Origin: Traorella massiliensis
GTDB taxonomy: Bacteria > Bacillota_I > Bacilli_A > Erysipelotrichales > Erysipelotrichaceae
Length of the DNA: 64,000 nt
Direction of reading: 5' to 3'
Assembly (NCBI RefSeq): GCF_900104665.1
Contig: NZ_LT629968.1
Span: 248,001 to 312,000 of the forward strand
Of this stretch, positions 27,407 through 36,041 are shown piece after piece (the first letter of the stretch is position 1; the number at the start of each line of letters is the position of its first letter). A program made the position numbers and the translations under genes. The notes beneath the pieces were generated by a model. The model had not been told where the DNA came from, searched no databases, and saw only the letters and a program-made list of their open reading frames with translations.

Positions 27407-27781
27407 ATGAGAATCATTTACTTTATTGTCGGACTTATTACTTTAGCAATCGGAGCGATTGGTGCCGTATTGCCAATGCTGCCATCATTCCCTTTTCTTC
27501 TATTAAGTGCTATCTGTTTTGCGAAAAGCTCAAAGAGGATGCATGACTGGCTTGTGGAAACCAATATGTATAAAAAAGTGGTCGTTCCATTAAGAGATGA
27601 AAAGAAGATGACTCTGAAAAATAAAATCAAGATCATGGCACTAGTAACAGTTTTGATGAGCATTGGTTTTGTGATGATGAATGAGGTAGTAATCGGACAG
27701 ATCGTATTAGCATGTGTATGGCTATTCCATATGTATTATTTTATATTTAGAATAAAAACAAAGAAAGCAGAGAATCTTTAA
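27407..27781 (+). CDS. YbaN/DUF454-family inner-membrane protein
   Basis: 124 residues from the ATG at 27407, with GGAGG in front. Three or four hydrophobic segments; the signature 'GAIGAVLPMLPSFPFLLLSA' plus 'CFAKSSKRMHDWL' is that of the DUF454 family. Function unknown. Last gene of the CydDC-like operon; its end overlaps the convergent metallophosphoesterase gene by four bases. Confidence 0.85.
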   Translation: MRIIYFIVGLITLAIGAIGAVLPMLPSFPFLLLSAICFAKSSKRMHDWLVETNMYKKVVVPLRDEKKMTLKNKIKIMALVTVLMSIGFVMMNEVVIGQIVLACVWLFHMYYFIFRIKTKKAENL

Positions 27782-28569
27782 GAATTTCTGCTTTTATTTA
27801 TATCGATGACATTTACTTGCGGACGATTGAAAATTCGAGGAATGACGACCATGGTGCCAACTCCTCTGCTAACGATCATTCTGGTGTTATTCTTTTGATA
27901 GATCCCACTTGTATATTTAGGAAAAAGTCCCTGATTAGGAGCCAATATTCCCTGATTGATGAAAGGGATCCGCCATTGACCGCCATGAGCATGTCCTGCA
28001 AAGATTAAATCAATATCATGAATATCTAACTTATCAAAAACTTCAGGCTGATGCATGAGCAGAATATTGAAATCAGAAGCTTTTCTTTTTATATTTGCTT
28101 CGCTGATATTTCCATAACGGATGATCGCTTCATCAAGTGAAAGAATTTTTATATGATCTTGAAATAAGATACTTTTATTGTGATCAAGTAATATAATATT
28201 ATTTTCCATTAATTTGTCATAAAATAATTTCTTTTTAAAAGAATCCATCGCTAATTCATGATTTCCATCAATATAATAAGAAGGAATATCAGCGAGTACC
28301 TGAAAAAAGTCAGCTGAATTCATATAATGATTGCCAGCGACAAAATCTCCTGTTAAAAGAACAAGATCCGGTTTCGTATCTTTTACGATCTTTTTTAATT
28401 GTTGAATAAATATTTGATTATTATGCAGATCACTGATATGAAGGATTCTTAAAGACTTTTTGATTTTTGATGATGTGTGATCATAATGTGTAAGTTCAAT
28501 CGTATAATTGCTCCAAAGATAGATGATAAGTACAATTACCAATATAATAATTCCTACAATAATTTTCAT
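27778..28569 (-). CDS. Membrane-anchored metallophosphoesterase (YkuE type)
   Basis: 263 residues: an N-terminal membrane helix (about 4-20), then the calcineurin-like fold with all metal motifs: 'ISDLHNNQ', 'LTGDFV', 'GNHELAMD', 'LLMHQPE' and 'FAGHAHGGQWRIP'. YkuE-like enzymes act outside the cell, some on lipid headgroups such as UDP-diacylglucosamine-type substrates; the substrate here is unknown. AAGGAGG precedes the ATG. Confidence 0.88.
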   Translation of the reverse strand: MKIIVGIIILVIVLIIYLWSNYTIELTHYDHTSSKIKKSLRILHISDLHNNQIFIQQLKKIVKDTKPDLVLLTGDFVAGNHYMNSADFFQVLADIPSYYIDGNHELAMDSFKKKLFYDKLMENNIILLDHNKSILFQDHIKILSLDEAIIRYGNISEANIKRKASDFNILLMHQPEVFDKLDIHDIDLIFAGHAHGGQWRIPFINQGILAPNQGLFPKYTSGIYQKNNTRMIVSRGVGTMVVIPRIFNRPQVNVIDINKSRNS

Positions 28570-28728
28570 AAAAAGCCTCCTTCATAAAAGAATATCATGA
28601 CTTTCTTCTTCTGAATTCAATATATTCTTTCATATCTTTGAATATTACCATAGAGATAGAGGATATACAAATCAAAAGACTTTACTCACATATTTATTTT
28701 TTTGTCATAGATTAAAGTGGAGGCTCTT

Positions 28729-29412
28729 ATGACAAAAATACTCGTTTATGATGAATCAGATAACAGAATGATGACCTTGAATCGTGAGGAAAGCAGCCCA
28801 ATGCCATATTCTTATGAAAGAACTTTATTAGTGAGAGAATTTCGTGGTTCCTCACGCAGTTCTCTTTTATATACGACAACACGGGCCATGGAAGCGTGGA
28901 ATGCAACAAGAAGAACATATGGATCAGCAATTCCAGTAGGTTATGCTTTCAAACGTATTTGGGAAGGTGGGCATGGACAGCAATCTCAGCATTATGCAGG
29001 AGTTTCTTTTGATGTTGGACAGCGTTTAAGCCAGGCACAGCGGAATCGTATCCATCAGATAGCAACAGATTTAGGTGTCTGGGGTTATGTGGAACCATTA
29101 AGTATGACACCGACATGGGTTCATTTTGATCGACGATATGGAAGGGGAGCCTGTAATCCGGGAAGTGGCTATCCGCTTCTTCGAATGGGTGATACTTCAA
29201 CCTATGTCATTATTCTTCAAGATGCATTAAATGCTCTTGGTTACAGCACAAAATACCTGGATGGCATTTTTGGAACACATACAAGAGATGCTTTAATTAG
29301 CTATCAGCGTAATAATTCTTTAAGTGCTGATGGTATAGCCGGGTGTAATACGTGGCGTAAGCTTGTCAGTATGGTCGTAGGTATCGGTCGTACTCCTACA
29401 GTAATCGATTGA
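28729..29412 (+). CDS. M15-like peptidase with C-terminal peptidoglycan-binding domain
   Basis: 227 residues from the ATG at 28729 (GTGGAGG in front). The N-terminal domain (about 1-145) has the Zn-ligand pattern of the M15/hedgehog fold: 'SQHYAGVSFDVG' (His...Asp) and 'WVHFD'. The C-terminal part (about 148-215) is a PG_binding_1 domain ('LRMGDTSTYVIILQDALNAL', 'LDGIFGTHTRDAL'). There is no signal peptide, as in several spore or phage-type lysins. Probably cuts or binds cell-wall peptide; it could be a cortex- or autolysin-related enzyme. Confidence 0.75.
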   Translation: MTKILVYDESDNRMMTLNREESSPMPYSYERTLLVREFRGSSRSSLLYTTTRAMEAWNATRRTYGSAIPVGYAFKRIWEGGHGQQSQHYAGVSFDVGQRLSQAQRNRIHQIATDLGVWGYVEPLSMTPTWVHFDRRYGRGACNPGSGYPLLRMGDTSTYVIILQDALNALGYSTKYLDGIFGTHTRDALISYQRNNSLSADGIAGCNTWRKLVSMVVGIGRTPTVID

Positions 29413-29436
29413 GGTCCGTAAGGACTTCTTTTTTGA
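29411..29436 (+). terminator. Intrinsic terminator
   Basis: GAGGTCC/GGACTTC stem with a GTAA loop and six T, overlapping the stop codon. Confidence 0.75.
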
Positions 29437-29505
29437 TAGCAAAATAATGAAAGTTATTTATGAAATGTGTATAATAATATTAGTATTTATTTGGAGGAAA
29501 TTGTC

Positions 29506-30042
29506 ATGGAAATCACTCACAAACAGCCTTTATTTATCATAACGGGTGATTCCTGTGTAGGAAAATCAACGATATGTAATGAGCTGTTTAAAAAGGAAAG
29601 CGCCTATATTGTCATGGAAAGTGATCTTTTATGGCATGAGATTTATGATACACCTGAAGATAACTACTATGCTTATCGTCAGCTATGGATGAGGGTATGT
29701 GGAGCTATATCACAGGGAGGCAAGCCTGTGGTTTTATGTGGCTGTAACACACCTGAGCAGATGGAAAGCCTGCCACAACGCAAGTGGTTTCTCAATGTAT
29801 ACTATCTTGCGTTCATAGCTGATGAAAAAGTTTTGAAAGAAAGACTTAAGAAACGAGAGGTTTATGATGAAAAGTGGATCTTATCATCATTGCACTTCAA
29901 TCGCTGGCTGAAAGAGAATGCTCATCTTACGCAGCCAAAAATAGATGTTTTAGATATTTCTGATCTGACATTATCACAGTGTGTACAATATGTCGATCAA
30001 TGGATCATGTGCAAAATAAAAGAAAGTGGGGAAATGATATGA
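29506..30042 (+). CDS. P-loop nucleotide kinase-like protein
   Basis: 178 residues from the ATG at 29506 (TTGGAGG in front). Walker A is 'GDSCVGKST'; a lid-like 'LKERLKKREVYDEKW' follows the pattern of small-molecule kinases. The target is unknown; the context is an ATGA overlap with yjbQ. It may phosphorylate a small metabolite. The start was chosen over an upstream ATG by the ribosome binding site. Confidence 0.65.
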   Translation: MEITHKQPLFIITGDSCVGKSTICNELFKKESAYIVMESDLLWHEIYDTPEDNYYAYRQLWMRVCGAISQGGKPVVLCGCNTPEQMESLPQRKWFLNVYYLAFIADEKVLKERLKKREVYDEKWILSSLHFNRWLKENAHLTQPKIDVLDISDLTLSQCVQYVDQWIMCKIKESGEMI

Positions 30043-30434
30043 GTTTAGTTAAACATGAAATAAAAAGTGAACGAAGAATGCAGCTAATCAATATTACGGA
30101 TATAGTTAAAAAGGATTTAGATATTCAAGAGGGTATTTGTGTGGTTTATACACCACATACGACCTGCGGCATTAGTGTTAATGAAAATGCCGATCCATCT
30201 GTATGTAATGATATGATCTATGGTTATGAAAAAGTATTTCCTACAAACGATGACTTTTATCATCACATGGAAGGGAATTCAGCTGCTCATATGAAAAGCA
30301 GTGCTTTTGGCTGTAATCAAACCTTTATCGTTCATGAAGGCAAGCTGATTCTAGGAATCTGGCAGGGTATTTATTTTTGTGAATTTGATGGTCCACGTAA
30401 TCGAAGTTTTTATGTGAAAACGATTGAAGGGTAG
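30039..30434 (+). CDS. YjbQ/UPF0047-family protein
   Basis: 131 residues, complete family length. Conserved 'YTPHTTCGISVNENADP' and 'HHMEGNSAAHMKSS', plus 'GIWQGIYFCEFDGPR', define the UPF0047/YjbQ family, whose members show weak thiamine-phosphate synthase activity; the true role is unsettled. The His pair could bind a metal. Translationally coupled to the kinase-like gene. Confidence 0.9.
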   Translation: MSLVKHEIKSERRMQLINITDIVKKDLDIQEGICVVYTPHTTCGISVNENADPSVCNDMIYGYEKVFPTNDDFYHHMEGNSAAHMKSSAFGCNQTFIVHEGKLILGIWQGIYFCEFDGPRNRSFYVKTIEG

Positions 30435-30489
30435 AAATTGTGTAAAAAATGATTGAGTGAAAGAAGTTATACGTTATTCATAATAAAAT

Positions 30490-30518
30490 AGCAGTATTCA
30501 TTATATTTGAATACTGCT
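30490..30518. terminator. Hairpin terminator between convergent genes
   Basis: AGCAGTATTCA/TGAATACTGCT perfect 11-bp stem with a seven-base loop, between yjbQ and Rpn copy 3; the T tract is weak. Confidence 0.6.
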
Positions 30519-30540
30519 TATCAGGTTTGGCGATGAAGCT

Positions 30541-31437
30541 TTAGTGTTTTAGTAATTGCTGGTATTTTGAAAAATCCTCTACTGGAAGCTCTAAAATTTC
30601 CATGGCCTTTTTTAAATCAACTTGTAAATGTTTCATAACACTTTGAAGTGATTTTAAGGTTGTTTTCTCAATGCCTTGAGCCAATCCTTCAGCTTTGCCT
30701 CGATTTGCCACATACTCATCTAAATTACACATTTCTCGGATCTCCTTTCTCAATTCTTCATTCATTTTAATGCCATAGTCTTTTTCTAGAACTTCAATTT
30801 TTCTTTTTTCTTTGATATTTCCATCAAATAATGTCTGCAAGAAACCTAAGCATTCATTCTTGCTTTCCTCACCTAAGTAAAGCAGGATCACTGACAGTTT
30901 GTCATAGTCTTTTTTTCTAAGCTTATTGTATCCAAGAAGAACTTTTTTGTCCAGTGAGATTTCTGTTATGCTGCCTCTTTCTTCCTTGGGAGGATTCAGA
31001 CAGATCCAAATTGAATAGACCTTCTTGAGATTTTCATAATGGGAACTTTTGATCTGATCCTCATACTGCATGGAAAGCATCCTTCCGCCATAATAGACCC
31101 CTCTTGCCGATAAAGGATAGTTGGGATAGAAGTCATCCTGAATTTCGATATTGATGTAGAAGTCAATATCCTGATCACTCTCAGGCAGATGTGCCATAAA
31201 GAAGATATCAAAAACGACTTTTCCTTCTTTCAGAGTATCATCTTCAAACTGGGTAATGAAAGGTGACAGACGATGGACTTCTTTCTGATTGAAAGAGATA
31301 TCATGGATACAGTCAGAAGCGATGATGCCGATTGGAATCTTCTTAAATTCTGAGATACAGTGGTGAAGGATATAAGCAAGAAAGAGAGGGCGTGAGAGAA
31401 CATATTTGCTTTGATAGTCATAGCTTTTATGTTTCAT
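30541..31437 (-). CDS. Rpn/YhgA-like PD-(D/E)XK nuclease-family protein, copy 3
   Basis: 298 residues, a more distant paralogue of the proteins at 9067 and 12998. It keeps the active-site segment 'FYINIEIQDDF' (E-x-Q), 'PLSARGVYYGGRML', 'SIWICLNPP', a Glu/Gly/Lys hinge near residue 250 and a 'KKAMEILELP' tail like the others. The DNA before the start (GCATATAAGAATAGTAGGAGG on the minus strand, split here) matches the leader of the other two copies. Probable DNA nuclease; role unknown. Confidence 0.78.
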   Translation of the reverse strand: MKHKSYDYQSKYVLSRPLFLAYILHHCISEFKKIPIGIIASDCIHDISFNQKEVHRLSPFITQFEDDTLKEGKVVFDIFFMAHLPESDQDIDFYINIEIQDDFYPNYPLSARGVYYGGRMLSMQYEDQIKSSHYENLKKVYSIWICLNPPKEERGSITEISLDKKVLLGYNKLRKKDYDKLSVILLYLGEESKNECLGFLQTLFDGNIKEKRKIEVLEKDYGIKMNEELRKEIREMCNLDEYVANRGKAEGLAQGIEKTTLKSLQSVMKHLQVDLKKAMEILELPVEDFSKYQQLLKH

Positions 31438-31542
31438 TATAACTGTTACCTCCTACTATTCTTATATGCATCAAAACCATAAAATTCCTAAAAAAAATAA
31501 TTTATTTTTTTGTGATTAATTTTTAAAAAATATAAATTTTTA

Positions 31543-31551
31543 TGCTACAAT
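31543..31551 (+). promoter_or_regulatory. Extended -10 promoter predicting a leaderless mRNA
   Basis: TGC-TACAAT (TACAAT 31546-31551) lies seven bases before the ATG at 31559, so transcription would begin at or next to the start codon. The -35 region is poor (TTAAAA). Confidence 0.45.
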
Positions 31552-31558
31552 AGTAGCT

Positions 31559-32914
31559 ATGAGCGGATTAAGTAAGTCATATTTATTAAATGGGGATATC
31601 AAAGCAGGGTTGATGAAATTGGCCCTGCCTTTAATGGTACTTAATCTTGTGAATTCTTTATATAATATCGTTGATACATTCTGGGTTGGCAGGATGGGGG
31701 AATTGCAGGTAGGGGCAGTTGCCTTGATTGGGCCGATCATGGGCTGTGGCAGTGCTTTGGTCGTTGGGTTAAGTGCAGCTGGTATTTCAATGATCTCGAA
31801 GGCTTTGGGAAGCTCGGATCCTGAAAAGGCGAATGAATATGCAACTCATTTATTAGTCATTGCCATGGTTTTTGGCATTGTAATAGGGGCTGGATGTCTT
31901 TTATTTTCTTCGCTGATTTTAGACTGGCTGCAGACACCTGCAGATATCTATCAGGATGCTTCTGCTTATCTGTTTGGCATTTCTTTTGATTTTCTATTTT
32001 TGTTTGTTTTGAATATATTTCAAACAATTCGACAAGCAGATGGAGATGGGCGAAGTGCTGTTGTTTTTAATGCAATCGCAGCTATTTTAAATACGATCTT
32101 AGATCCATTTTTTATCTTTACCTTACATATGGGAGTTTTGGGAGCGGCAGTTGCGACTGTATTAAGTAAAGTCTTAGTGATGCCTTTTGTGTTTTATATT
32201 CTTTTTCATGATCATGATCATGTCGTATGTTCATTTAAGAGCAAAATGAAATGGCAGGTATTCAAAGAACTGATCTTTGTAGGAATTCCAGCTTCATTAG
32301 CACAGTTTTTATCTAGTTTTGGATTTGTCTTGATGAATAAGTCAATTGTCGGTTATGGATCAATTGCAATGAGTGCATATGGTTTAGGAAATAAGGTCAC
32401 TGATCTGTATTATATTCCTGTTAATGCTTTTGGTGGAGCATTAGCGCCATTTATTGGTCAGAATATTGGAGCTGGCAATCGTGAAAGAGCAAAGGAATGT
32501 TTCAAACAAGCCATGATCTTAACAGCAATATGCAGTGCCATCGTAATGATCATAGGCCTTTTTGCATCTCGTTATCTTGTCTTATTGTTTGTCAGTGATG
32601 CTTCTAATGAATTGATGAATATGACACTTGAATATTGTTTTTATGTTGTTGTGACGATCTTTTTTATGGGGTGGTTTCAGAATATTCATGGTGTATTCAG
32701 TGGAGCTGGAAAAACAAGACTCATCTTAATTCTTTCAACTTTTCGTTTATGGGGTCTTAGAATTCCAATGATTTATCTGTTTTATTATTTTACAAATCTA
32801 GGACCTGCCGGTATCTGGTGGGCGATGGTCATCAGTAATTTTATTACTTGTCTTGCAGGGCAATTTTTCTATCAGCAATATAGCTGGCTAAAAAATGAAC
32901 AAAAAGAAGGATAA
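31559..32914 (+). CDS. MATE-family multidrug/Na+ efflux transporter
   Basis: 451 residues with about 12 membrane helices; characteristic segments are 'LALPLMVLNLVNSLYNIVDT' near the N-terminus and 'GAGNRERAKECFKQ' in the loop between halves. MATE proteins export cationic drugs or metabolites using Na+ or H+; the substrate cannot be told. There is no Shine-Dalgarno site. The extended -10 box sits immediately before the ATG, so translation is probably leaderless. The alternative ATG at 31613 would cut into the first helix. Confidence 0.9.
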   Translation: MSGLSKSYLLNGDIKAGLMKLALPLMVLNLVNSLYNIVDTFWVGRMGELQVGAVALIGPIMGCGSALVVGLSAAGISMISKALGSSDPEKANEYATHLLVIAMVFGIVIGAGCLLFSSLILDWLQTPADIYQDASAYLFGISFDFLFLFVLNIFQTIRQADGDGRSAVVFNAIAAILNTILDPFFIFTLHMGVLGAAVATVLSKVLVMPFVFYILFHDHDHVVCSFKSKMKWQVFKELIFVGIPASLAQFLSSFGFVLMNKSIVGYGSIAMSAYGLGNKVTDLYYIPVNAFGGALAPFIGQNIGAGNRERAKECFKQAMILTAICSAIVMIIGLFASRYLVLLFVSDASNELMNMTLEYCFYVVVTIFFMGWFQNIHGVFSGAGKTRLILILSTFRLWGLRIPMIYLFYYFTNLGPAGIWWAMVISNFITCLAGQFFYQQYSWLKNEQKEG

Positions 32915-32977
32915 CAGAAATGTCATGCTTTTTCCGTATAAGATATGATATAATCTTTTATCATGGAGGAAGTAAAC

Positions 32978-33745
32978 ATGGACGAAAAAGAAATTAAGAG
33001 AAGGATCAAAGCTGGCAGGAATTTTATGAAATTCAGAGCTGAAGATGAAAATAGTGATTTTATATCAGATCAGCAGTTAAAAAAACCACAGCCTCCTTTG
33101 TGTAAAGAAAAAACCGGCAATTGTTTGATTGCTCTTTCAAAGGATTTCGATGCTTTGAATATCAACAAAGATTTTACTACAATCTTAATGGAAAGAAAAA
33201 GTCACCGTATTTTTTCTCAAAAAAAGATGACTTTACTTCAGCTTTCTTATTTATTATATATGACTCAGGGAGTCAAGGGTATCCGAGGAGAAAATTATGC
33301 AACGATGCGTACGGTTCCTAGTGGAGGTGCCCGTCATGGCTTTGAAACATATTTGATTGTAAATCAGGTAGAGGGGTTAAAAGCAGGAAAGTATCATTAT
33401 CTTCCTATGACACATGAACTTGAATTTTTAGGAAATATAGATCATGCAGAAGAAATTATCGATGAAACGCTTGTTGGACAAAAGTGGGCTGTCAAAGCCA
33501 ATGTGATTTTTTATTGGTCTTTTGTTGCTTATCGTTGTGAGTGGCGTTATGGTATTTATGCCCATCGGCCAGCTTTGATCGATGCCGGACATGTAGGACA
33601 AAACTTATATCTGGCTTGCAGTGCTTTAGGACTGGGAACTTGTTGTTTAGCGGCCTTTGATGATTATAAATGCAATGAAACATTTGCACTTGATGGTGAG
33701 GAAGAATTTGTGGTCTATGCAGCACCGGCAGGAACGATCGACTAG
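32978..33745 (+). CDS. SagB/ThcOx-type nitroreductase-family protein
   Basis: 255 residues from the ATG at 32978 (ATGGAGGAAGT in front; the ATG at 32963 lies in the ribosome binding site). FMN-binding nitroreductase blocks: 'MERKSHRIFS', 'TVPSGGARHGFETYL' and 'DAGHVGQNLYLACSALGLG'. SagB-type enzymes oxidise thiazolines in peptide toxins, but no partner cyclase or precursor is present, so an unknown reductase role is more likely. Possibly co-transcribed with the next gene (7-base gap). Confidence 0.8.
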   Translation: MDEKEIKRRIKAGRNFMKFRAEDENSDFISDQQLKKPQPPLCKEKTGNCLIALSKDFDALNINKDFTTILMERKSHRIFSQKKMTLLQLSYLLYMTQGVKGIRGENYATMRTVPSGGARHGFETYLIVNQVEGLKAGKYHYLPMTHELEFLGNIDHAEEIIDETLVGQKWAVKANVIFYWSFVAYRCEWRYGIYAHRPALIDAGHVGQNLYLACSALGLGTCCLAAFDDYKCNETFALDGEEEFVVYAAPAGTID

Positions 33746-33752
33746 GAGGAAT

Positions 33753-34586
33753 ATGATGAAAAAATCAATATTTAGTCGTTTTATGAAGGCGTTGGCAATG
33801 GAGATTCGTGAACATAAAAGTACCTTCATTGTTTATTCTGTATTGCGTCTTGCAGTCATTGCAGTAGGTATCCTGCAGTTTTTTAACGGCAATTATGAAA
33901 ATGTCTTCTTATGTATCCTGACGCTGATTCTATTAATGGTTCCTAGTTTTATACAGCTTACTTTTAAAGTAGAATTACCGACAACATTGGAAATTATTAT
34001 TCTGCTGTTTATTTTTGCGGCTGAAATTTTAGGAGAAATAGATGATTATTATCTTCTTTTTCCGTTCTGGGATACGATGTTACATACGATAAACGGCTTT
34101 TTGGCTGCAGCGATCGGCTTTTCATTAGTTACTCTTTTAAATGATAGTGAGAAGATCCAGTTTGAACTTTCACCTATATTTGTTGTTATCGTCGCATTCT
34201 GTTTTTCAATGACGATTGGCGTTGTATGGGAATTTTTTGAATTTGGAATGGATCAGATATTTGGAATGGATACTCAGAAAGATACAATCATTCATATCTT
34301 GAATTCAGTGTCTATAAGTGCTGATGGTTCTATGACGACCTTTAGGGATATAGGTAATGTGGTGATTGATGGAACAGCTTTGCCTATTCATGGTTATTTA
34401 GATATAGGGCTGATTGATACGATGCAGGACTTGATCGTTAATTTTATCGGCGCTTCAGTTTTTTCTGTATTTGGCTTTTTCTATATTAAATTTAAAGGGA
34501 AGATCAATCTTGTCAATCGCTTTATACCGACAAAGAAAAGCAAAGATAGAGATTATTTAGAAAAGGTTATTAATGATGCTGAATGA
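33753..34586 (+). CDS. Multi-pass membrane protein (DUF2238/YjdF-like)
   Basis: 277 residues starting at the ATG at 33753 (TAGGAGG in front). About six membrane helices; 'FPFWDTMLHTINGFLAAAIG' and 'GVVWEFFEFGMDQIFGMD' contain conserved acidic and His residues within helices, as in the DUF2238 family. Function unknown. Its end overlaps the start of kptA by 14 bases. Confidence 0.65.
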   Translation: MMKKSIFSRFMKALAMEIREHKSTFIVYSVLRLAVIAVGILQFFNGNYENVFLCILTLILLMVPSFIQLTFKVELPTTLEIIILLFIFAAEILGEIDDYYLLFPFWDTMLHTINGFLAAAIGFSLVTLLNDSEKIQFELSPIFVVIVAFCFSMTIGVVWEFFEFGMDQIFGMDTQKDTIIHILNSVSISADGSMTTFRDIGNVVIDGTALPIHGYLDIGLIDTMQDLIVNFIGASVFSVFGFFYIKFKGKINLVNRFIPTKKSKDRDYLEKVINDAE

Positions 34587-35154
34587 TATAGATGAAAATA
34601 GAATAAAATTAACAAGAATCAGCAAATATATGTCAATGCTTTTACGTCATCACCCGGAAGCAATCGGTTTGGACATGGACGAACACGGCTGGGTAAAGGT
34701 AAATGATTTGATTGAAGGTATTCAAGAAAATAAGAGCAAGACGTTTGGTATGAATGAACTGGAAGAAATTGTCAGGACAGATGAAAAACAAAGATATTCT
34801 TTTAATGCAGATAAAACATTGATCAGGGCCAATCAAGGGCATTCGATTCAGGTCGATGTTGAACTAAAGAAAAGAACTCCTCCAGAAATTTTGTATCACG
34901 GAACGGGTGAAAAATATGTTGCTTCGATCGATCAGCAGGGCTTATTATCGAAAGCTCGATTATATGTACATTTGTCATGGGATATTGAGACCGCTATAAA
35001 GGTGGGAAAGCGTCATGGAAAAGTAGTAATTTATAAAGTAGACGCTAAAAAGATGGCTAAGGATGGTTATGATTTTTATCTTTCCGTAAACAATGTATGG
35101 CTGACTCATGATGTGCCTGTTTTATATTTAAGCAAAGTAGAATTGGATAAATGA
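34573..35154 (+). CDS. kptA: RNA 2'-phosphotransferase (Tpt1/KptA)
   Basis: Transfers an internal RNA 2'-phosphate to NAD+, giving ADP-ribose-1'',2''-cyclic phosphate and nicotinamide. 193 residues; winged-helix N-terminal lobe with 'MLLRHHPEAIGLDMDEHGW' and ADP-ribosyltransferase lobe with 'LYHGTGEKYVASI' and 'YVHLSWDIETAIKVGKRHG'. Bacteria lack the splicing pathway that gives this enzyme its role in yeast; here it may repair or detoxify RNA. AAAGG precedes the ATG. It is coupled by ATGA to the broken PHP gene. Confidence 0.92.
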   Translation: MMLNDIDENRIKLTRISKYMSMLLRHHPEAIGLDMDEHGWVKVNDLIEGIQENKSKTFGMNELEEIVRTDEKQRYSFNADKTLIRANQGHSIQVDVELKKRTPPEILYHGTGEKYVASIDQQGLLSKARLYVHLSWDIETAIKVGKRHGKVVIYKVDAKKMAKDGYDFYLSVNNVWLTHDVPVLYLSKVELDK

Positions 35155-35975
35155 TCATGAAAAAAGTGGATTTGCATATACATTCCATGTATTCAGATGG
35201 TACATATACGGTGAATGAAATCATTGAAAGGGCAAAAGAAAATCAGGTTGAACTCATCTTCATCTGTGATCATAGCTGTATAGAAGCTTATGATGAATTG
35301 GAAAATAAAAAGTTAGATGTAAAAATTCTTCCTGGTGTTGAGATTGATAGTGTAGATGATTATATTGATTTTCATATTTTGGGATATAATTTTGATATTC
35401 ATGATCAGCAATTTAAAAAGTTTATCGAAGAAAATAATTCTCGTCTTGAATTAGTGAATGTAAAGCTGCTTGAAAAAGTGATACGTGATCATCCTGCACT
35501 TTCACTTCAGGAATACCGGAATTTTTCTTATGATTGAAAAAAAGGAGGCTGGAAGCTTCTGCATTATTTTGCTGATAAGGGAATTTGTGAAACGATCTGG
35601 GATGGCTTTGAAATTTATGCCAGATATCATCATTCTTATGCGGAAGCAAATTTCCCGTCAATTGATGAAGTCTGTGATCAAATTCATAAAGCAAATAGAA
35701 AAGCGATTCTTGCTCATCCAGGAAAGACGATTCCTTATCATACACTCAATGAATTTAAGACATATCTAGAGCGTTTGCTGGAACACCCTTTTGATGGCGT
35801 AGAATGTTACTATTCATCACATAGTGAAAAGATTACAAATATTTGTCTAGAATTTTGTCATAAGAAAAAAAGAATGATCACTTGTGGCAGTGATTGTCAT
35901 GGGGAATTTGAGAAGACAAAGATGGGTCAATTGAATATTTCTGGTGATTTTCTTCAGCTAAAAGATTTTATATAA
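35151..35975 (+). pseudogene. PHP-domain phosphoesterase gene interrupted by an in-frame TGA
   Basis: N-terminal PHP motifs 'DLHIHSMYSDGTY', 'ICDHSC' and 'PGVEID' are followed by TGA at 35535-35537. The same frame then stays open to TAA at 35975 and encodes the rest of the fold: 'KKGGWKLLHYFADKG', 'AILAHPGKTIPYH' and 'CGSDCHG'. One changed codon would restore a 274-residue metal-dependent phosphoesterase of the YciV/TrpH type, which degrades nucleotides such as pAp or short RNA. The stop is a nonsense mutation or a sequencing error. Coupled to kptA. Confidence 0.85.
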
Positions 35976-35977
35976 AT

Positions 35978-36014
35978 AAAGGCATCATCTCTCATCTGAG
36001 AAATGATGCCTTTT
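35978..36014. terminator. Bidirectional terminator
   Basis: AAAGGCATCAT/ATGATGCCTTTT stem with an inner CTC-GAG extension, between the PHP and degV genes. Confidence 0.85.
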
Positions 36015-36041
36015 AAAAGAAATTAAAAACACCATGATTAT

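Noticed and set aside
32978-33745. Thiazole/oxazole-modified microcin cluster, because of the SagB-type oxidase
   Set aside because: No cyclodehydratase, docking protein or precursor peptide next to it.
35535-35537. Selenocysteine at the TGA of the PHP gene
   Set aside because: PHP enzymes have no Sec at this place, and no SECIS-like stem follows immediately.
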